Shown here: one piece after another, positions 35,000 to 44,123 of the stretch
Position numbering within the stretch: the stretch's first letter is position 1
Layout: every line of letters starts with the position of its first letter
Source: an uncultured Lachnospiraceae bacterium
Lineage (GTDB): Bacteria; Bacillota; Clostridia; Lachnospirales; Lachnospiraceae
Direction of reading: 5' to 3'
DNA length: 64,000 nucleotides
Assembly: GCA_900548905.1 (NCBI GenBank)
Contig: URMK01000010.1
Coordinates: 62,001-126,000 of the forward strand
Notes under the pieces: model-generated
The model's database searches: none
The model's input: only the letters and a program-made list of their open reading frames with translations
Told to the model about the DNA's origin: nothing
Program-made: the position numbers and the translations under genes

Positions 35000-36031
35000 A
35001 TGAAAAAGGTCACACTGCAGGATATTGCCAATTCCCTCGGCATTTCACGCACCACTGTCTGGAAGGTATTCAGCGGTCAGAAAGGTGTTTCCGATAACCT
35101 GCGCAGGAAGATTCTCGCAAAAGCGCAGGAACTGGGTTATGAATTCCCGGAATGCGCTTTCCTTCCCCCGCCGCAGGAGGCTACCGCGCCTCCTGTCAAT
35201 ATTGCGGTTGCCGTCTGCCGGCCGGAATCTTCTATTTTCTGGATGAATATTATCCACCAGATTGCAAAGGAGCTTTCCTTTCACAAGGTCAATCTGATGT
35301 ATACCTATCTGCCTTCTTCCATTGACAGGGATTATACGCTGCCCGCTTCCCTTGTGAACGGAAATACGCACGGGATTATTGTCATGAATGTATATAACGA
35401 GCAGCTGATCCGCCTTTTGTCGGAGGCTCCCGTTCCCAAGGTTTTTCTGGATACCGCCACGGCCGTCCCGCCCTCCTCGCTGAACGGCGATCTGATTCTG
35501 ATGGAAAACAGCAGCAGCATTTCAGAAATTACGGAGCATCTGCTGAAGCAGGGGCGCACTAAAATCGGCTTTATCGGGGACATCCGTTATGCGCAGTCCA
35601 ATTACGAACGGTACGAGGGATTCTGCAAAACGCTGGAACGTCACGGCCTTTCGCCCTATCCCGAGCTGTCTCTCACCGGCTCCATCGGAACCGATACGCA
35701 TAAGGAAGAAATCGACGCTTTTCTCAATACACTTCCCTTCATGCCGGACGCTTTTGTCTGCGTCAGCGACTACGTAGCCTGCCTTCTGATGCAGCTTCTG
35801 TTAAAACGCGGGCTGCGGATACCGGAGGACGTTGCGGTATCCGGGTTTGACGGAAATATGGAAAGCCCTCTGGCAGAGGAACTGACTACCGTGCAGGTAT
35901 TCAACCAGGATATCGGGCTTCGGCTTGCCCTGCAGATTTTATACCGCATCGAACATCCCGACACGCGTCCGGAAATTGTCTATATTTCTTCCCAGACTAT
36001 ATTCCGTTCCTCAACAGGCGGTGTATTATAA
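35000..36031 (+). CDS. LacI-family transcriptional regulator
   Basis: A sugar-responsive repressor or activator of 343 residues. The helix-turn-helix is at the N-terminus (VTLQDIANSLGISRTTVWKVFSG). The periplasmic-binding-protein-like domain follows (INIAV-type VNIAVAVCRP; GHRRIGFIGD replaced here by GRTKIGFIGD; AFVCVSDYVACLLMQLL; VAVSGFDGN). The start is uncertain: ATG at 35000 gives the family-typical beginning MKKVTLQDIA, while ATG 34994 and GTG 34982 are in frame. None has a clear ribosome binding site. A GCACGC/GCGTGC hairpin lies just upstream (34968-34985). The gene points toward the end of the glycan operon and may control it (inference). Confidence 0.85.
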   Translation: MKKVTLQDIANSLGISRTTVWKVFSGQKGVSDNLRRKILAKAQELGYEFPECAFLPPPQEATAPPVNIAVAVCRPESSIFWMNIIHQIAKELSFHKVNLMYTYLPSSIDRDYTLPASLVNGNTHGIIVMNVYNEQLIRLLSEAPVPKVFLDTATAVPPSSLNGDLILMENSSSISEITEHLLKQGRTKIGFIGDIRYAQSNYERYEGFCKTLERHGLSPYPELSLTGSIGTDTHKEEIDAFLNTLPFMPDAFVCVSDYVACLLMQLLLKRGLRIPEDVAVSGFDGNMESPLAEELTTVQVFNQDIGLRLALQILYRIEHPDTRPEIVYISSQTIFRSSTGGVL

Positions 36032-36106
36032 ATCAGTTTATTTTATGATGCATGTCCGTTTCCTGTCATGATACCAACTAAAAGGCCGCTTCCTCGATAG
36101 GTTTAG

Positions 36107-36134
36107 AAAGCCGGGCATTCCTGCCCGGCTTTTT
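36107..36134. terminator. Bidirectional terminator between regulator and glycan operon
   Basis: AAAGCCGGGC-ATTCCT-GCCCGGCTTT forms a strong stem followed by TTTT on the plus strand; the A run on the left gives a T run on the minus strand. It can end both the LacI gene and the minus-strand aminopeptidase operon. Confidence 0.88.
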
Positions 36135-36180
36135 TAGTTCCGCCCTTTTTATATCAATGTGTTTGCCGTACGGCTTCCGA

Positions 36181-37596
36181 TTATAACTGCGCCTCTTTCA
36201 TCAGATAATACAGCGTTGTAACACCCGCGCCGGTCGCCCCTTTGCTTTCAAAGGCATAGGTGGGAGTCCCGCACCATGCGGTTCCCGCAATGTCCATGTG
36301 GATCCAGGGCTTACCTTCACAGAATCTGCGGAGAAAAAGCCCGGCCGTAATCGTCCCGCAGCATCCGCCTCCGATATTTCTGACATCCGCCACATCGCTG
36401 TCTATCATTTTTTCATGCTCTTTACCGAACGGCAGCCGCAGATAACGTTCTGCCGAAAAGGTCTGCGCCCGTTCAAACATATGATAAAACGCCTCGTCGT
36501 CGGACATGGTTCCTCCGATGGTATTCCCCAGCATCTGCGCCACGGCGCCTGTCAGGGTGGCGATGTCCAGCACTTTGGTAATGCCTTCCCTGCAGATCCC
36601 GTAGCTGATCGCATCCGACAGCACAAGCCGGCCCTCCGCATCCGTATTGAGCACCTCTATGGTCCTGCCGGAATAACCGGTGATGACATCGCCTGGCAGC
36701 AGCGCCGATTGGGAAATCCGGTTTTCACTCAGCGGCAGGCATGCCGTGATATTCACCTTAAGCTTTCTCGCCGCTGCCGCATGAACTGCGGCGGCCACCG
36801 CGGCGGCTCCCGCCATATCCCCTTTGATTCCTGCCATGGAGGAGCTTTCCTTTAAACAATACCCTCCCGTATCGCAGGTAATCCCTTTCCCGATGAGTCC
36901 GTATATATCGCCGCTTCCGGGAGCGCCCCGGTACCGCAGGATAAGCAGGCAGGGCGGATATTCACTGCTGCCTCCCACGCCATATAGCGCTTCCAGCCGC
37001 AAAGCCCGCAGCTGTCCGTATACCAGCAATTCGGTTTCCACATCGCCGCCGTCCACATAGTCTGTAATTTTTCTCGCAAAATCCATGGGGCGCAAATGGT
37101 TGCCCGGCGTATTCACCATATCCCTTGCAAAGAGAATCCCGTTTAAAAGCTCCAGCCCTTCCTGCAGGCTGTCCGCAAAACCATCCATATTTTCCAGCTG
37201 GAAATTACAGTCCGAAGCGGTATCCTTTTCCGTTTTCCTGTATGTATAAGAATAGCCGCCCAGCCCCAGCCCCTGCACCACAGCCGTTACCGCTTTTTTC
37301 CCAAGTTTCTTTACAAAAAACCCGGGATCCAGGGAAATCTCCCCGATATGCAGCTCCTTACACCGCCGGGAAACAGCGGCCGTTATTTCCTTCACCTGTA
37401 CAAGCCCCAGCTCTTCCTCTTTACCGCAGCCTGCCAGCAGCACGGCCTGGCCGCGCAGCGGCACCAGCATGCTTTCCAGGTATTTTCCGCCAAAAACCTT
37501 CTCCAGCCCCATCCTGTAGCTGCGGATATGGGCATCCTTTTCCCATACAAAATCGATGGAATAGGTCTCGTTTTTCTTTTTTACAACCGATATCAT
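36181..37596 (-). CDS. Leucyl aminopeptidase family protein (M17)
   Basis: M17 enzymes are cytoplasmic, hexameric, two-metal aminopeptidases that remove N-terminal residues from peptides. The C-terminal catalytic domain has the metal-binding Lys/Asp region (LIGKGITCDTGGYCLK), the signature NTDAEGRLVLSDA and the later AQMLGNTIGG. The usual GGxxLKP pattern is changed to CDTGGYCLKES. The 471-residue length is normal. No signal peptide. It is the last gene of the glycan operon, three bases after the transglutaminase-like gene, and has AGGAGTAGGAA before its ATG. In this context it may digest peptides freed from glycopeptides (inference). Confidence 0.88.
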   Translation of the reverse strand: MISVVKKKNETYSIDFVWEKDAHIRSYRMGLEKVFGGKYLESMLVPLRGQAVLLAGCGKEEELGLVQVKEITAAVSRRCKELHIGEISLDPGFFVKKLGKKAVTAVVQGLGLGGYSYTYRKTEKDTASDCNFQLENMDGFADSLQEGLELLNGILFARDMVNTPGNHLRPMDFARKITDYVDGGDVETELLVYGQLRALRLEALYGVGGSSEYPPCLLILRYRGAPGSGDIYGLIGKGITCDTGGYCLKESSSMAGIKGDMAGAAAVAAAVHAAAARKLKVNITACLPLSENRISQSALLPGDVITGYSGRTIEVLNTDAEGRLVLSDAISYGICREGITKVLDIATLTGAVAQMLGNTIGGTMSDDEAFYHMFERAQTFSAERYLRLPFGKEHEKMIDSDVADVRNIGGGCCGTITAGLFLRRFCEGKPWIHMDIAGTAWCGTPTYAFESKGATGAGVTTLYYLMKEAQL

Positions 37597-37599
37597 TTC

Positions 37600-40311
37600 C
37601 TACTCCTTTATTGCCGTACTGTTCGTTTGGTGTCCTTCGGGTTTCCCGGGGCAGCCGGCTTTTTTCCGCCGCTGCGTTATCTCAAGCATAAGCTCCACAC
37701 TTCCCACATGATAGCCGGCACAAGCGTATATTCCGGACGGCCCGCTTTCCGCAAGGATCAGCACCGGAAGCTTTTCGCCATCCACCCCCATGCTTTCCGC
37801 CGCTTTTTCCCGCTCCTCCTGCCCTGCGACGTACACACGGGTACCGGGAATACTGTCCAGTACCTTCTGCAGCGTCCTGTTTTCCAGCGCCTCCCGGCTC
37901 CGCAGGATAACAGCCAGTACCGGGCCGCTCTTATTCCACCGGGCCGCACATTCCAGAAGTTCATTGAGCACATGCTCCGTCGGCTCTTCTCCCGGGCCAA
38001 GGAAAGCCAGGGCCGCCGCCCCGTCCGCCGTCAGGGTGGAGAGCATTGCAGATTTCCCGCTCTCCTCCTTCAGGGTAAAATCCTGCAGCGGAACCCTTCG
38101 GAGCGCTCCCCCGTTCGCGTCTTCCGGGTATTCCAGCATTATGTGTTTCTCTTCCCCCGCTTCCAGGGCGAACGTTCTGCGGAGAACACACTGGCTTCCG
38201 TCAGTCCTGCGCCGGACGGTAAGCAGCCTGTAAATGCCTTTCCCCAGATCCAGGCGCAGCGAATTTCCTTCCAGCCGGCAGCCTTCATAATCCATGGTAC
38301 GAAAACCGGTCCCCTCCAGTCTGCCGATTGTCCAGTTGTGATAATACTTCCATCTGCTGCCGTCTTCTGCCGTAAGCACAAGCGCCGGCCGGTTATTCCG
38401 GGCACCATTTCCATTTTCTCCTCCGGTTTCATTCCCGGCGTCATTTTCCGTATGCATCCCGGCTCTGTTTCCCAAAGCATTCCCCATCCTGTCTTTCGTC
38501 CAGACAATTTCTGCAAAGGCATCCCCCGACCAATATTCCGCCTCTCCGGAAGCACGGTTCAGTCTTGCCGGAATGCCCAGGCTGCGGCATATAGCAGTAA
38601 ACAGGATTTTCCGGGCCTCCGGGTTTCCATGCCCCAGCTTCAGGCAGCCTATAGGCGTTGCGCAAAGCGATGCATAATCCAGCCCCGGCTCATACCGTAT
38701 ATTCTCCTGTATATAGTGCCGGATCCTGATTGGATTTTCCCGGAATTCCCTTTTCTCATCCTCCGTAAAATAGGCCCGGATAAAACGGCGCCAGGCCGTA
38801 AGCTCTTCTCTCCCGATTCTGGGACACAGAAGGTATTGTACATAGATCTCCTCCGGCCAGTCCCCTCTTTCGCACAGGAGATGATCCTCCAGTATTTCTT
38901 TCTTCAGGTCCTTATAGTCCTTCGCCGAAAGAGAATGCAGCAGGCGCTTTCTGTCCGCCCTGCCGTCCTGGTTAAGGAACGCATGCAGTTCTTCAAAGTT
39001 TTCTCCTGCAAGGCGCAGCATATAAGCCTCTTCCGGATATTGTGCCGCTATCTCTTCCTTATAGTATGCGGCAAAACGGCGTTCCCTGGATACGGCGGCT
39101 TCGGCTGAGCGTTGTTCTTTTCTTCGCTTCTGTTCCTCCGTCTGTGTGCCGGGATGCATGGGATATTCCTGCGGAGGTGTCCATTCTTCCTGCTCCCATC
39201 TATCCGATGCCCATCCTTTTTCTTCGGCGGAACGCTTCGGCACCAGCCTGAGTTCTGTTTCCTCCGGCAGAGCCGCAAGGGCTTCCGCAAACCGGCCGTC
39301 CTTCCACGCCCGCACTCTGACCGTTCCCCTTCCAACCGTGATTTCCGCCCTTCCCTGTCCGTCGGCAGTAAGTACGGCAGCAGGGTAATATTCCGCCATA
39401 TTCAGGATTTCCACCGCTACGCCCGCATATCCGCAGGGCCGGCCCTGTTCTTCCGTAACCGTGATCCCGAGGCGGCAGGTTCCGGTATACGCCGGTGTAT
39501 TGTTGTAATATACTGCCGCTCCGTCCTTACCCAGGATCTCACCGCGTTCCCGGCCCCCGTCCCGCCCCGGGTTTTCCTGCGCCGTCACGGCGGAAAAATC
39601 ACTGAAGGCCCGGCTGTGAATCAGTATGGCCCGGCCGGCCGGTGCGGCAAACCATCCTTTATTGAGTACCTCCTCCGGTTCACAGGCGCCCAGAAAATAC
39701 CATGTGCCGCGGATATACACCTCCACCCAGGCATGATTGTCGTCACAGTGCGCCCAGCGGGGCGTATAGATCTGCCTTGCCGGTATGCCTGCGCTCCGGT
39801 ATGCCGTAACCGCAAACACCGATTCTTCCCCGCAGCGGCCTTTCCCGGAACGGTACACCGTCAGGGGGGAGGCCGTCCTTTCGTCGGAAGCCTCATATGC
39901 CGCGTTTTCCGCACACCAGTAGTTTATTTCTTTTACCGCCTCCTCCGGATCCAGACCGTCGATCCTGTCCCGGATCCGGGAATAGAAAAAGGCCCTGCAG
40001 TCACTGATGCCCTCGTTATTAACCCGGTAAGACAGAACATAGTCCGCAAAAATATCCTCCGGCAGATCCCTGCACCATTTCACATGTTCCCGCAGCCACA
40101 GGGAATGGCGTACAAAACCGAGAAAGGTGGAAAAGCCATATTCCCCCGCATCCCGCACCGGCATGGTGCCGTAGAGGAATTTCATACAAACCGCCTCGTC
40201 CCCGGTACAACCGGAAAACCCGTTTTCGAGTTCCTCCCGAAGGGGTGCGTAAAAGCCTTCTCTCTCTGCATATTTTTTCAGGGCATATTCCTGAAAGCGC
40301 GCTGATACCAT
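37600..40311 (-). CDS. Transglutaminase-superfamily protein, possibly peptide:N-glycanase-like
   Basis: A 903-residue protein without a signal peptide. The first transglutaminase core is at about 95-235: GKGRCGEES (Cys160), ARQIYT, NHAWVEVY (His193) and WYFLGACEPEEV. Eukaryotic peptide:N-glycanase has GRCGE, a following ARxVW, HxWxEVY and D.CE; here Gly replaces the usual Asp and Glu211 is the nearest acid. A transglutaminase-fold repeat with a degenerate active site follows at roughly 470-640 (TPIGCLKLGHGNPEARKIL; CRSLGIPARLNR). The C-terminal 170 residues look like a thioredoxin-like fold without CxxC. A Gly/Asn/Glu-rich insertion lies near residue 615-640. It lies between the GH18 and aminopeptidase genes in the same operon. 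The peptide:N-glycanase role is a hypothesis; protease or structural roles are possible. Confidence 0.75.
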   Translation of the reverse strand: MVSARFQEYALKKYAEREGFYAPLREELENGFSGCTGDEAVCMKFLYGTMPVRDAGEYGFSTFLGFVRHSLWLREHVKWCRDLPEDIFADYVLSYRVNNEGISDCRAFFYSRIRDRIDGLDPEEAVKEINYWCAENAAYEASDERTASPLTVYRSGKGRCGEESVFAVTAYRSAGIPARQIYTPRWAHCDDNHAWVEVYIRGTWYFLGACEPEEVLNKGWFAAPAGRAILIHSRAFSDFSAVTAQENPGRDGGRERGEILGKDGAAVYYNNTPAYTGTCRLGITVTEEQGRPCGYAGVAVEILNMAEYYPAAVLTADGQGRAEITVGRGTVRVRAWKDGRFAEALAALPEETELRLVPKRSAEEKGWASDRWEQEEWTPPQEYPMHPGTQTEEQKRRKEQRSAEAAVSRERRFAAYYKEEIAAQYPEEAYMLRLAGENFEELHAFLNQDGRADRKRLLHSLSAKDYKDLKKEILEDHLLCERGDWPEEIYVQYLLCPRIGREELTAWRRFIRAYFTEDEKREFRENPIRIRHYIQENIRYEPGLDYASLCATPIGCLKLGHGNPEARKILFTAICRSLGIPARLNRASGEAEYWSGDAFAEIVWTKDRMGNALGNRAGMHTENDAGNETGGENGNGARNNRPALVLTAEDGSRWKYYHNWTIGRLEGTGFRTMDYEGCRLEGNSLRLDLGKGIYRLLTVRRRTDGSQCVLRRTFALEAGEEKHIMLEYPEDANGGALRRVPLQDFTLKEESGKSAMLSTLTADGAAALAFLGPGEEPTEHVLNELLECAARWNKSGPVLAVILRSREALENRTLQKVLDSIPGTRVYVAGQEEREKAAESMGVDGEKLPVLILAESGPSGIYACAGYHVGSVELMLEITQRRKKAGCPGKPEGHQTNSTAIKE

Positions 40312-40314
40312 TCC

Positions 40315-41349
40315 TTACTTCCGCCTTTCTTCCGCCAGTCTGTCCATTTTTCCGCGGATGAAACCTGTCAGCACACCGGCGGAGTCACATTTATATTCCC
40401 AATACATGATTCCGTACAGGCCTTTTTCCCGGCAATAAGTTATTTTTTCCGTGATGGATACCGGATCTTCATAGCTGATGAAGGTTTTCCCGTCAAACAG
40501 GTAGGGGGCCTTTGCTTCTTCATCCCAATAGCGGCAGTAGCCGTTTTTTCCGATATAGGATGCTGTCAGTTCCCCGTAGTCCGGCCCGTAGCCTCCCACG
40601 GTGAGCGCTTCCTGTCCCAGCCCGGTGCCGCCGCCCTTTACATTTTCCCATTTTCTGGAGTAAAAAGGGATGCCCAGCACGATTTTCTCCGCGGGAACCC
40701 CCGCTTCCATAAAAAGCCTTACCGCTTTATCCGCACAGGCGTCGGACAGGTTCCTTCTGCCGAAAAAGAGGGCCGCATGGTGACCGGTCACCTTCTGGAA
40801 ACCGCCCTGCAGGTCATAGGCCATCAGCTGGACATAATCCAGATACCGGATCGCTTCCTTCATATCCGTCTGCGCCGTAAAATAAGTGTCCCCTCCGGCC
40901 GCGATGGTGAGCATATACCCGTTTCCCGCACTGTCCAGCTTTTCCCTGACCGCCCGGAGAAGCCGTGTAAAGTTCTCCTTGTCCTGCGGATCCGAACCGA
41001 TGCCTGCCAGTGAGGTACCCGGGTATTCCCAGTCAATGTCAATGCCGTCCAGCCCGTATTCCTGAACGAGTTCCGCGGCGCTGCGCGCCATGTTATCCCT
41101 TCCTTCCCCGGTGCGGGACGCCTGGGAAAACCCATCGGCTCCCCAGCCGCCAACGGAAAGCAGTATCTTTATCCCGGGATGAATCCCGCGGATTCTTGCC
41201 AGCGCTTCCTTCGCGCCGGTTTCTTCCCATACCATGCGGGAATCCTTCACCTGTCCGAATGCGATATTGATCACATCCAGGCTGCGGACATCCGCATTCC
41301 GCAGCCCTGCCAGATCCCTGGTGCCCACATATCCTATTATCTTATTCAT
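40315..41349 (-). CDS. Glycoside hydrolase family 18 enzyme (chitinase or endo-N-acetylglucosaminidase)
   Basis: GH18 enzymes cut beta-1,4 bonds between N-acetylglucosamine units by substrate-assisted catalysis. The start is the ATG at 41349, overlapping the fucosidase stop as ATGA; a longer frame upstream is not family-like. The 344-residue TIM barrel has SVGGWG (65-70) and the catalytic DGIDIDWE (101-108, acid E108), then QLMAYDLQG and a C-terminal IMYWEYKCD. There is no signal peptide or binding module, so it acts on imported oligosaccharides. With two fucosidases in the operon, a chitobiose-core substrate is plausible. Confidence 0.88.
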   Translation of the reverse strand: MNKIIGYVGTRDLAGLRNADVRSLDVINIAFGQVKDSRMVWEETGAKEALARIRGIHPGIKILLSVGGWGADGFSQASRTGEGRDNMARSAAELVQEYGLDGIDIDWEYPGTSLAGIGSDPQDKENFTRLLRAVREKLDSAGNGYMLTIAAGGDTYFTAQTDMKEAIRYLDYVQLMAYDLQGGFQKVTGHHAALFFGRRNLSDACADKAVRLFMEAGVPAEKIVLGIPFYSRKWENVKGGGTGLGQEALTVGGYGPDYGELTASYIGKNGYCRYWDEEAKAPYLFDGKTFISYEDPVSITEKITYCREKGLYGIMYWEYKCDSAGVLTGFIRGKMDRLAEERRK

Positions 41350-42743
41350 CTGATCTGTGCTCCTTCTTCCCTTTGCAGTGCATATACTCTGGCTATCGGT
41401 GCCGTCTTTTCCTGTGCAGGAGGCACGGCAACAAGAATGCCTCCCTGCTTTGCGGTAAAGGGGACCTCTTTCCCGGAATCCGGCAGGGTCACCCTCCCCA
41501 CTTCCCCGGCCCAGGGAATCCATACCTCCTCCGGAACCGGGGAATCCTCCTCCGGGAACAGCTCAAGCGCATAGACCGTTCCGTCCTTTTGGGTAAAGGC
41601 AATATTTCCCTTCTTATAGGGTGCGCATACCCGCGTGCCGTAAATGGCATCGCCGTAAACCTTCAGCCATTTCCCCATACCCTTCAGGGATTCGGCCGCC
41701 CCTGCGGGCAGTCTGCCGTCAGGCTGCGGGCCTACATTAATGGCGAGGTTTCCGCCCTTTGCCACGATGTCAATGAGCAGCAGCAGCAGCTCCCTGGGCT
41801 TTTTGTAGGTATCCTCATAAGCAAAGGAGAAGGAGGTTCCCAGCGTAATGCAGCTCTCCCACGGCACGCCGAGGGGCTGATCCGGCACGCACTGCTCCGG
41901 TGTAACATAATTTTCATACGGCCCGCCCACCGTCCTGTCCGCACAAAGCATTCCCGGCTGCCAACTGCGTATTTCCTCTATCACCTCGCCCAGGCGTATA
42001 TCCTGGCCGGACTGCGGGCATACCCATCCCGCGTCAAACCACATGATATCCAGCTTTCCATACCGGCCGGCCAGCTCTTTGATCTGGTTCTGCGTAAACG
42101 TCACGAACCGCTCCCACTCCTCCGGGTATGCAGACGGATCATAAGAAGGGCCGCGCCACATATATTCTCCCCTGGCACAGCCTTTTTTCCAGTAGCTGTC
42201 CACATGCCAGTCGGCTTTGGAAAAATAGGCGCCGATCCCGATCCCTCTTTTACGGAAGGCTTCGAATAAATGCCCGCAAATATCCGCATATTTGTGAGTG
42301 TGGAAGGGACAGTCCTCCGCGGTAATCCGGTAATCGGAATACCGGCTGTCCCACATGCAGAAGCCGTCGTGATGCTTGGTGGTGAACAGCAGATAGCGGA
42401 TTCCTGCCTCCGCCGCCGTATCCGCCCATTTCTCAGGTTCAAACCGGATGGGATTGAAGGTCTTGTTTAAACCGAAGTACTGTTCCTTAAACTCTTCCCC
42501 GCTCGCCTCCCAGTCCACTCCTTTTCTCGCCCATTCCGCGTCGGCATCCGATAAGGCCCAGGACTCCACAAGCCCCAGCTGGGAATAAGGCCCCCAGTGC
42601 ATCATCAGCGCCAGCTTCTGATCCTGAAACCACTCCAGCTTCTGCCGCACCTTCGGGTCCTCCGGCCACACATAGGCATCTGCGGCGCTGTAATTATGTA
42701 CACCCTCCTGCACCGTTTCTACCTGCTTTTCCTTCTCAGTCAT
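41346..42743 (-). CDS. Alpha-L-fucosidase (GH29), copy 1
   Basis: A 465-residue GH29 enzyme that releases alpha-linked L-fucose. Motifs: LMMHWGPYSQLGLVESW, FTTKHHDGFCMWDSRYSDY, and the nucleophile Asp237 in LDIMWFDAGW. The beta-sandwich after about 365 is short. There is no signal peptide. It overlaps the start of the GH18 gene and its own start overlaps copy 2 by 8 bases, so all are translated from one message. The two copies are clearly diverged and may split linkages (for example alpha-1,6 core versus alpha-1,2/1,3/1,4). Confidence 0.92.
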   Translation of the reverse strand: MTEKEKQVETVQEGVHNYSAADAYVWPEDPKVRQKLEWFQDQKLALMMHWGPYSQLGLVESWALSDADAEWARKGVDWEASGEEFKEQYFGLNKTFNPIRFEPEKWADTAAEAGIRYLLFTTKHHDGFCMWDSRYSDYRITAEDCPFHTHKYADICGHLFEAFRKRGIGIGAYFSKADWHVDSYWKKGCARGEYMWRGPSYDPSAYPEEWERFVTFTQNQIKELAGRYGKLDIMWFDAGWVCPQSGQDIRLGEVIEEIRSWQPGMLCADRTVGGPYENYVTPEQCVPDQPLGVPWESCITLGTSFSFAYEDTYKKPRELLLLLIDIVAKGGNLAINVGPQPDGRLPAGAAESLKGMGKWLKVYGDAIYGTRVCAPYKKGNIAFTQKDGTVYALELFPEEDSPVPEEVWIPWAGEVGRVTLPDSGKEVPFTAKQGGILVAVPPAQEKTAPIARVYALQREEGAQIR

Positions 42744-44025
42744 TGTTCGTTACCGCCTCTCCATGTCCCAGATTATAGGTTATTTTTCCTTCCAGCTCCA
42801 CCTTCAGCACGGTTGCAAAGGGATGCAGCTGCATATGCTGCGCCCATATCCACAGGGTTCCGGGAATCCCGCTCCAGGGCAGGGAGCCGGTATAGCTAAA
42901 GGACAGCTCTTCCCCGCTGTGCAGCACCGTCACCCGCTTTACCGGCGTTTTCAGTCCCTTTACACATACGGTTTCCTGAGGTTTGTCATACACGATTAAA
43001 TACAGCGTCTCCTGATCCCCGGAAATCGTGCTTCCTCCCAGGAACTGATGATAACTCAGGCCTTTTCCGGTTCCGTATACCGCCTCTTCATGATCATGGA
43101 TCCAGCTTCCCAGATCCAGCAGTACTTTTTCCTGGCGCTCATCCAGCGTCCCGTCCTCTTTGGGACCTACGTCCAGCAGGAGCCTGCCGCCCAGCGTGAT
43201 ACAGTCACAGAACATACGGATGATCTGGCCGCTCGTTTTATAGGCATTGTCGCTGGGACGGTATCCCCAGGAATCATTAATGGTGGTACAGAATTCCCAT
43301 TCCCCTTCCGGCCCGTAAAGGGGGATTCCCTGTTCGGGCGTCTCGTAATCCCCATAGCCCTGCATCCGTGAGTTTAAGACCACGTTGGGGTTCAGGGAAT
43401 GAAGATATTCCCGGAACCGGGGCATCCGCCACTGTGCGGCGCTGCGTTCCCAGTCACCGTCAAACCACAAAAGATCCACGGTCTGATACCCCGTCATCAG
43501 CTCCTCCAGCTGCCGGTCGTTAAACTGCAGGAATTCTTCCCAGGCATCCGGATCCTCTTTCCCTCCCGCGGGGGATCCGTAAATATCCTTCCGGCAGTCC
43601 TCCTTTTTCATCCCTTCCGGATATACACTCCGGTAGCGGGGATCCGACCAGTCAATCAGGGAAAAATAGATTCCTGTTTTCAGCCCCGCCGCATGCATGG
43701 CATCGCTGTATTCCCGGATCAGATCTCTTCCCGCCGGCGTTTTCTTCACCACGCTTAAATCACTGTACCGGGTGTCAAAAAGAGCCATCCCGTCGTGGTG
43801 TTTTGCGGTCATCACCACATATTGCGCCCCCGCCTTCACAAAAAGCTCCGCCCACGCGGCGGGATCGTATTGGGAAGCGGTAAAGCCTTCACATTGCTTC
43901 ATGTAATCCTCATAGGAAATATTTCCGTTATGAAAGGACCAGGACTCCGATACTTCTCCCACGGCATAGATTCCGTAATGGATAAAAATCCCCAGCCTGG
44001 CCTTTTTGAACCATTCCTGCATCAT
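42736..44025 (-). CDS. Alpha-L-fucosidase (GH29), copy 2
   Basis: A 429-residue GH29 enzyme. It starts WFKKARLGIFIHYGIYAVGEV, has VVMTAKHHDGMALFDTRYSDL, and the nucleophile Asp189 in LLWFDGDW. The C-terminal part is a small beta domain. No signal peptide. It is the first enzyme gene after the importer, separated from the solute-binding protein by 98 bases with a hairpin, and leads into copy 1 with an overlap. The acid/base residue cannot be fixed by eye. Confidence 0.92.
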   Translation of the reverse strand: MMQEWFKKARLGIFIHYGIYAVGEVSESWSFHNGNISYEDYMKQCEGFTASQYDPAAWAELFVKAGAQYVVMTAKHHDGMALFDTRYSDLSVVKKTPAGRDLIREYSDAMHAAGLKTGIYFSLIDWSDPRYRSVYPEGMKKEDCRKDIYGSPAGGKEDPDAWEEFLQFNDRQLEELMTGYQTVDLLWFDGDWERSAAQWRMPRFREYLHSLNPNVVLNSRMQGYGDYETPEQGIPLYGPEGEWEFCTTINDSWGYRPSDNAYKTSGQIIRMFCDCITLGGRLLLDVGPKEDGTLDERQEKVLLDLGSWIHDHEEAVYGTGKGLSYHQFLGGSTISGDQETLYLIVYDKPQETVCVKGLKTPVKRVTVLHSGEELSFSYTGSLPWSGIPGTLWIWAQHMQLHPFATVLKVELEGKITYNLGHGEAVTNND

Positions 44026-44058
44026 ATTCTGTTTCCTCCGTTTTTTCCCGCTGACCGG

Positions 44059-44096
44059 AAAAGGGCATATTACTTTTTTACGGTAATATGCCTTTT
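44059..44096 (-). terminator. Hairpin between solute-binding protein and fucosidase genes
   Basis: AAAAGG(G)CATATTAC and GTAATATGCCTTTT form a 14-bp stem with one bulged base. On the minus strand the stem is followed by TTTTCC. It probably acts as a partial terminator or 3' stabiliser, giving more importer than enzyme transcript. Confidence 0.65.
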
Positions 44097-44123
44097 CTCC
44101 CTGCCGCCTTTGCAGGCTCTCCT

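Noticed and set aside
37348..39108. Open frame of 586 codons on the plus strand
   Set aside because: It is a shadow of the aminopeptidase and transglutaminase-fold genes and has no recognisable domain or ribosome binding site.
40315..41523. GH18 gene starting at 41523
   Set aside because: The extra 58 residues overlap the fucosidase gene and are not family-like; the ATG at 41349 overlaps the fucosidase stop as ATGA and gives the usual barrel start.
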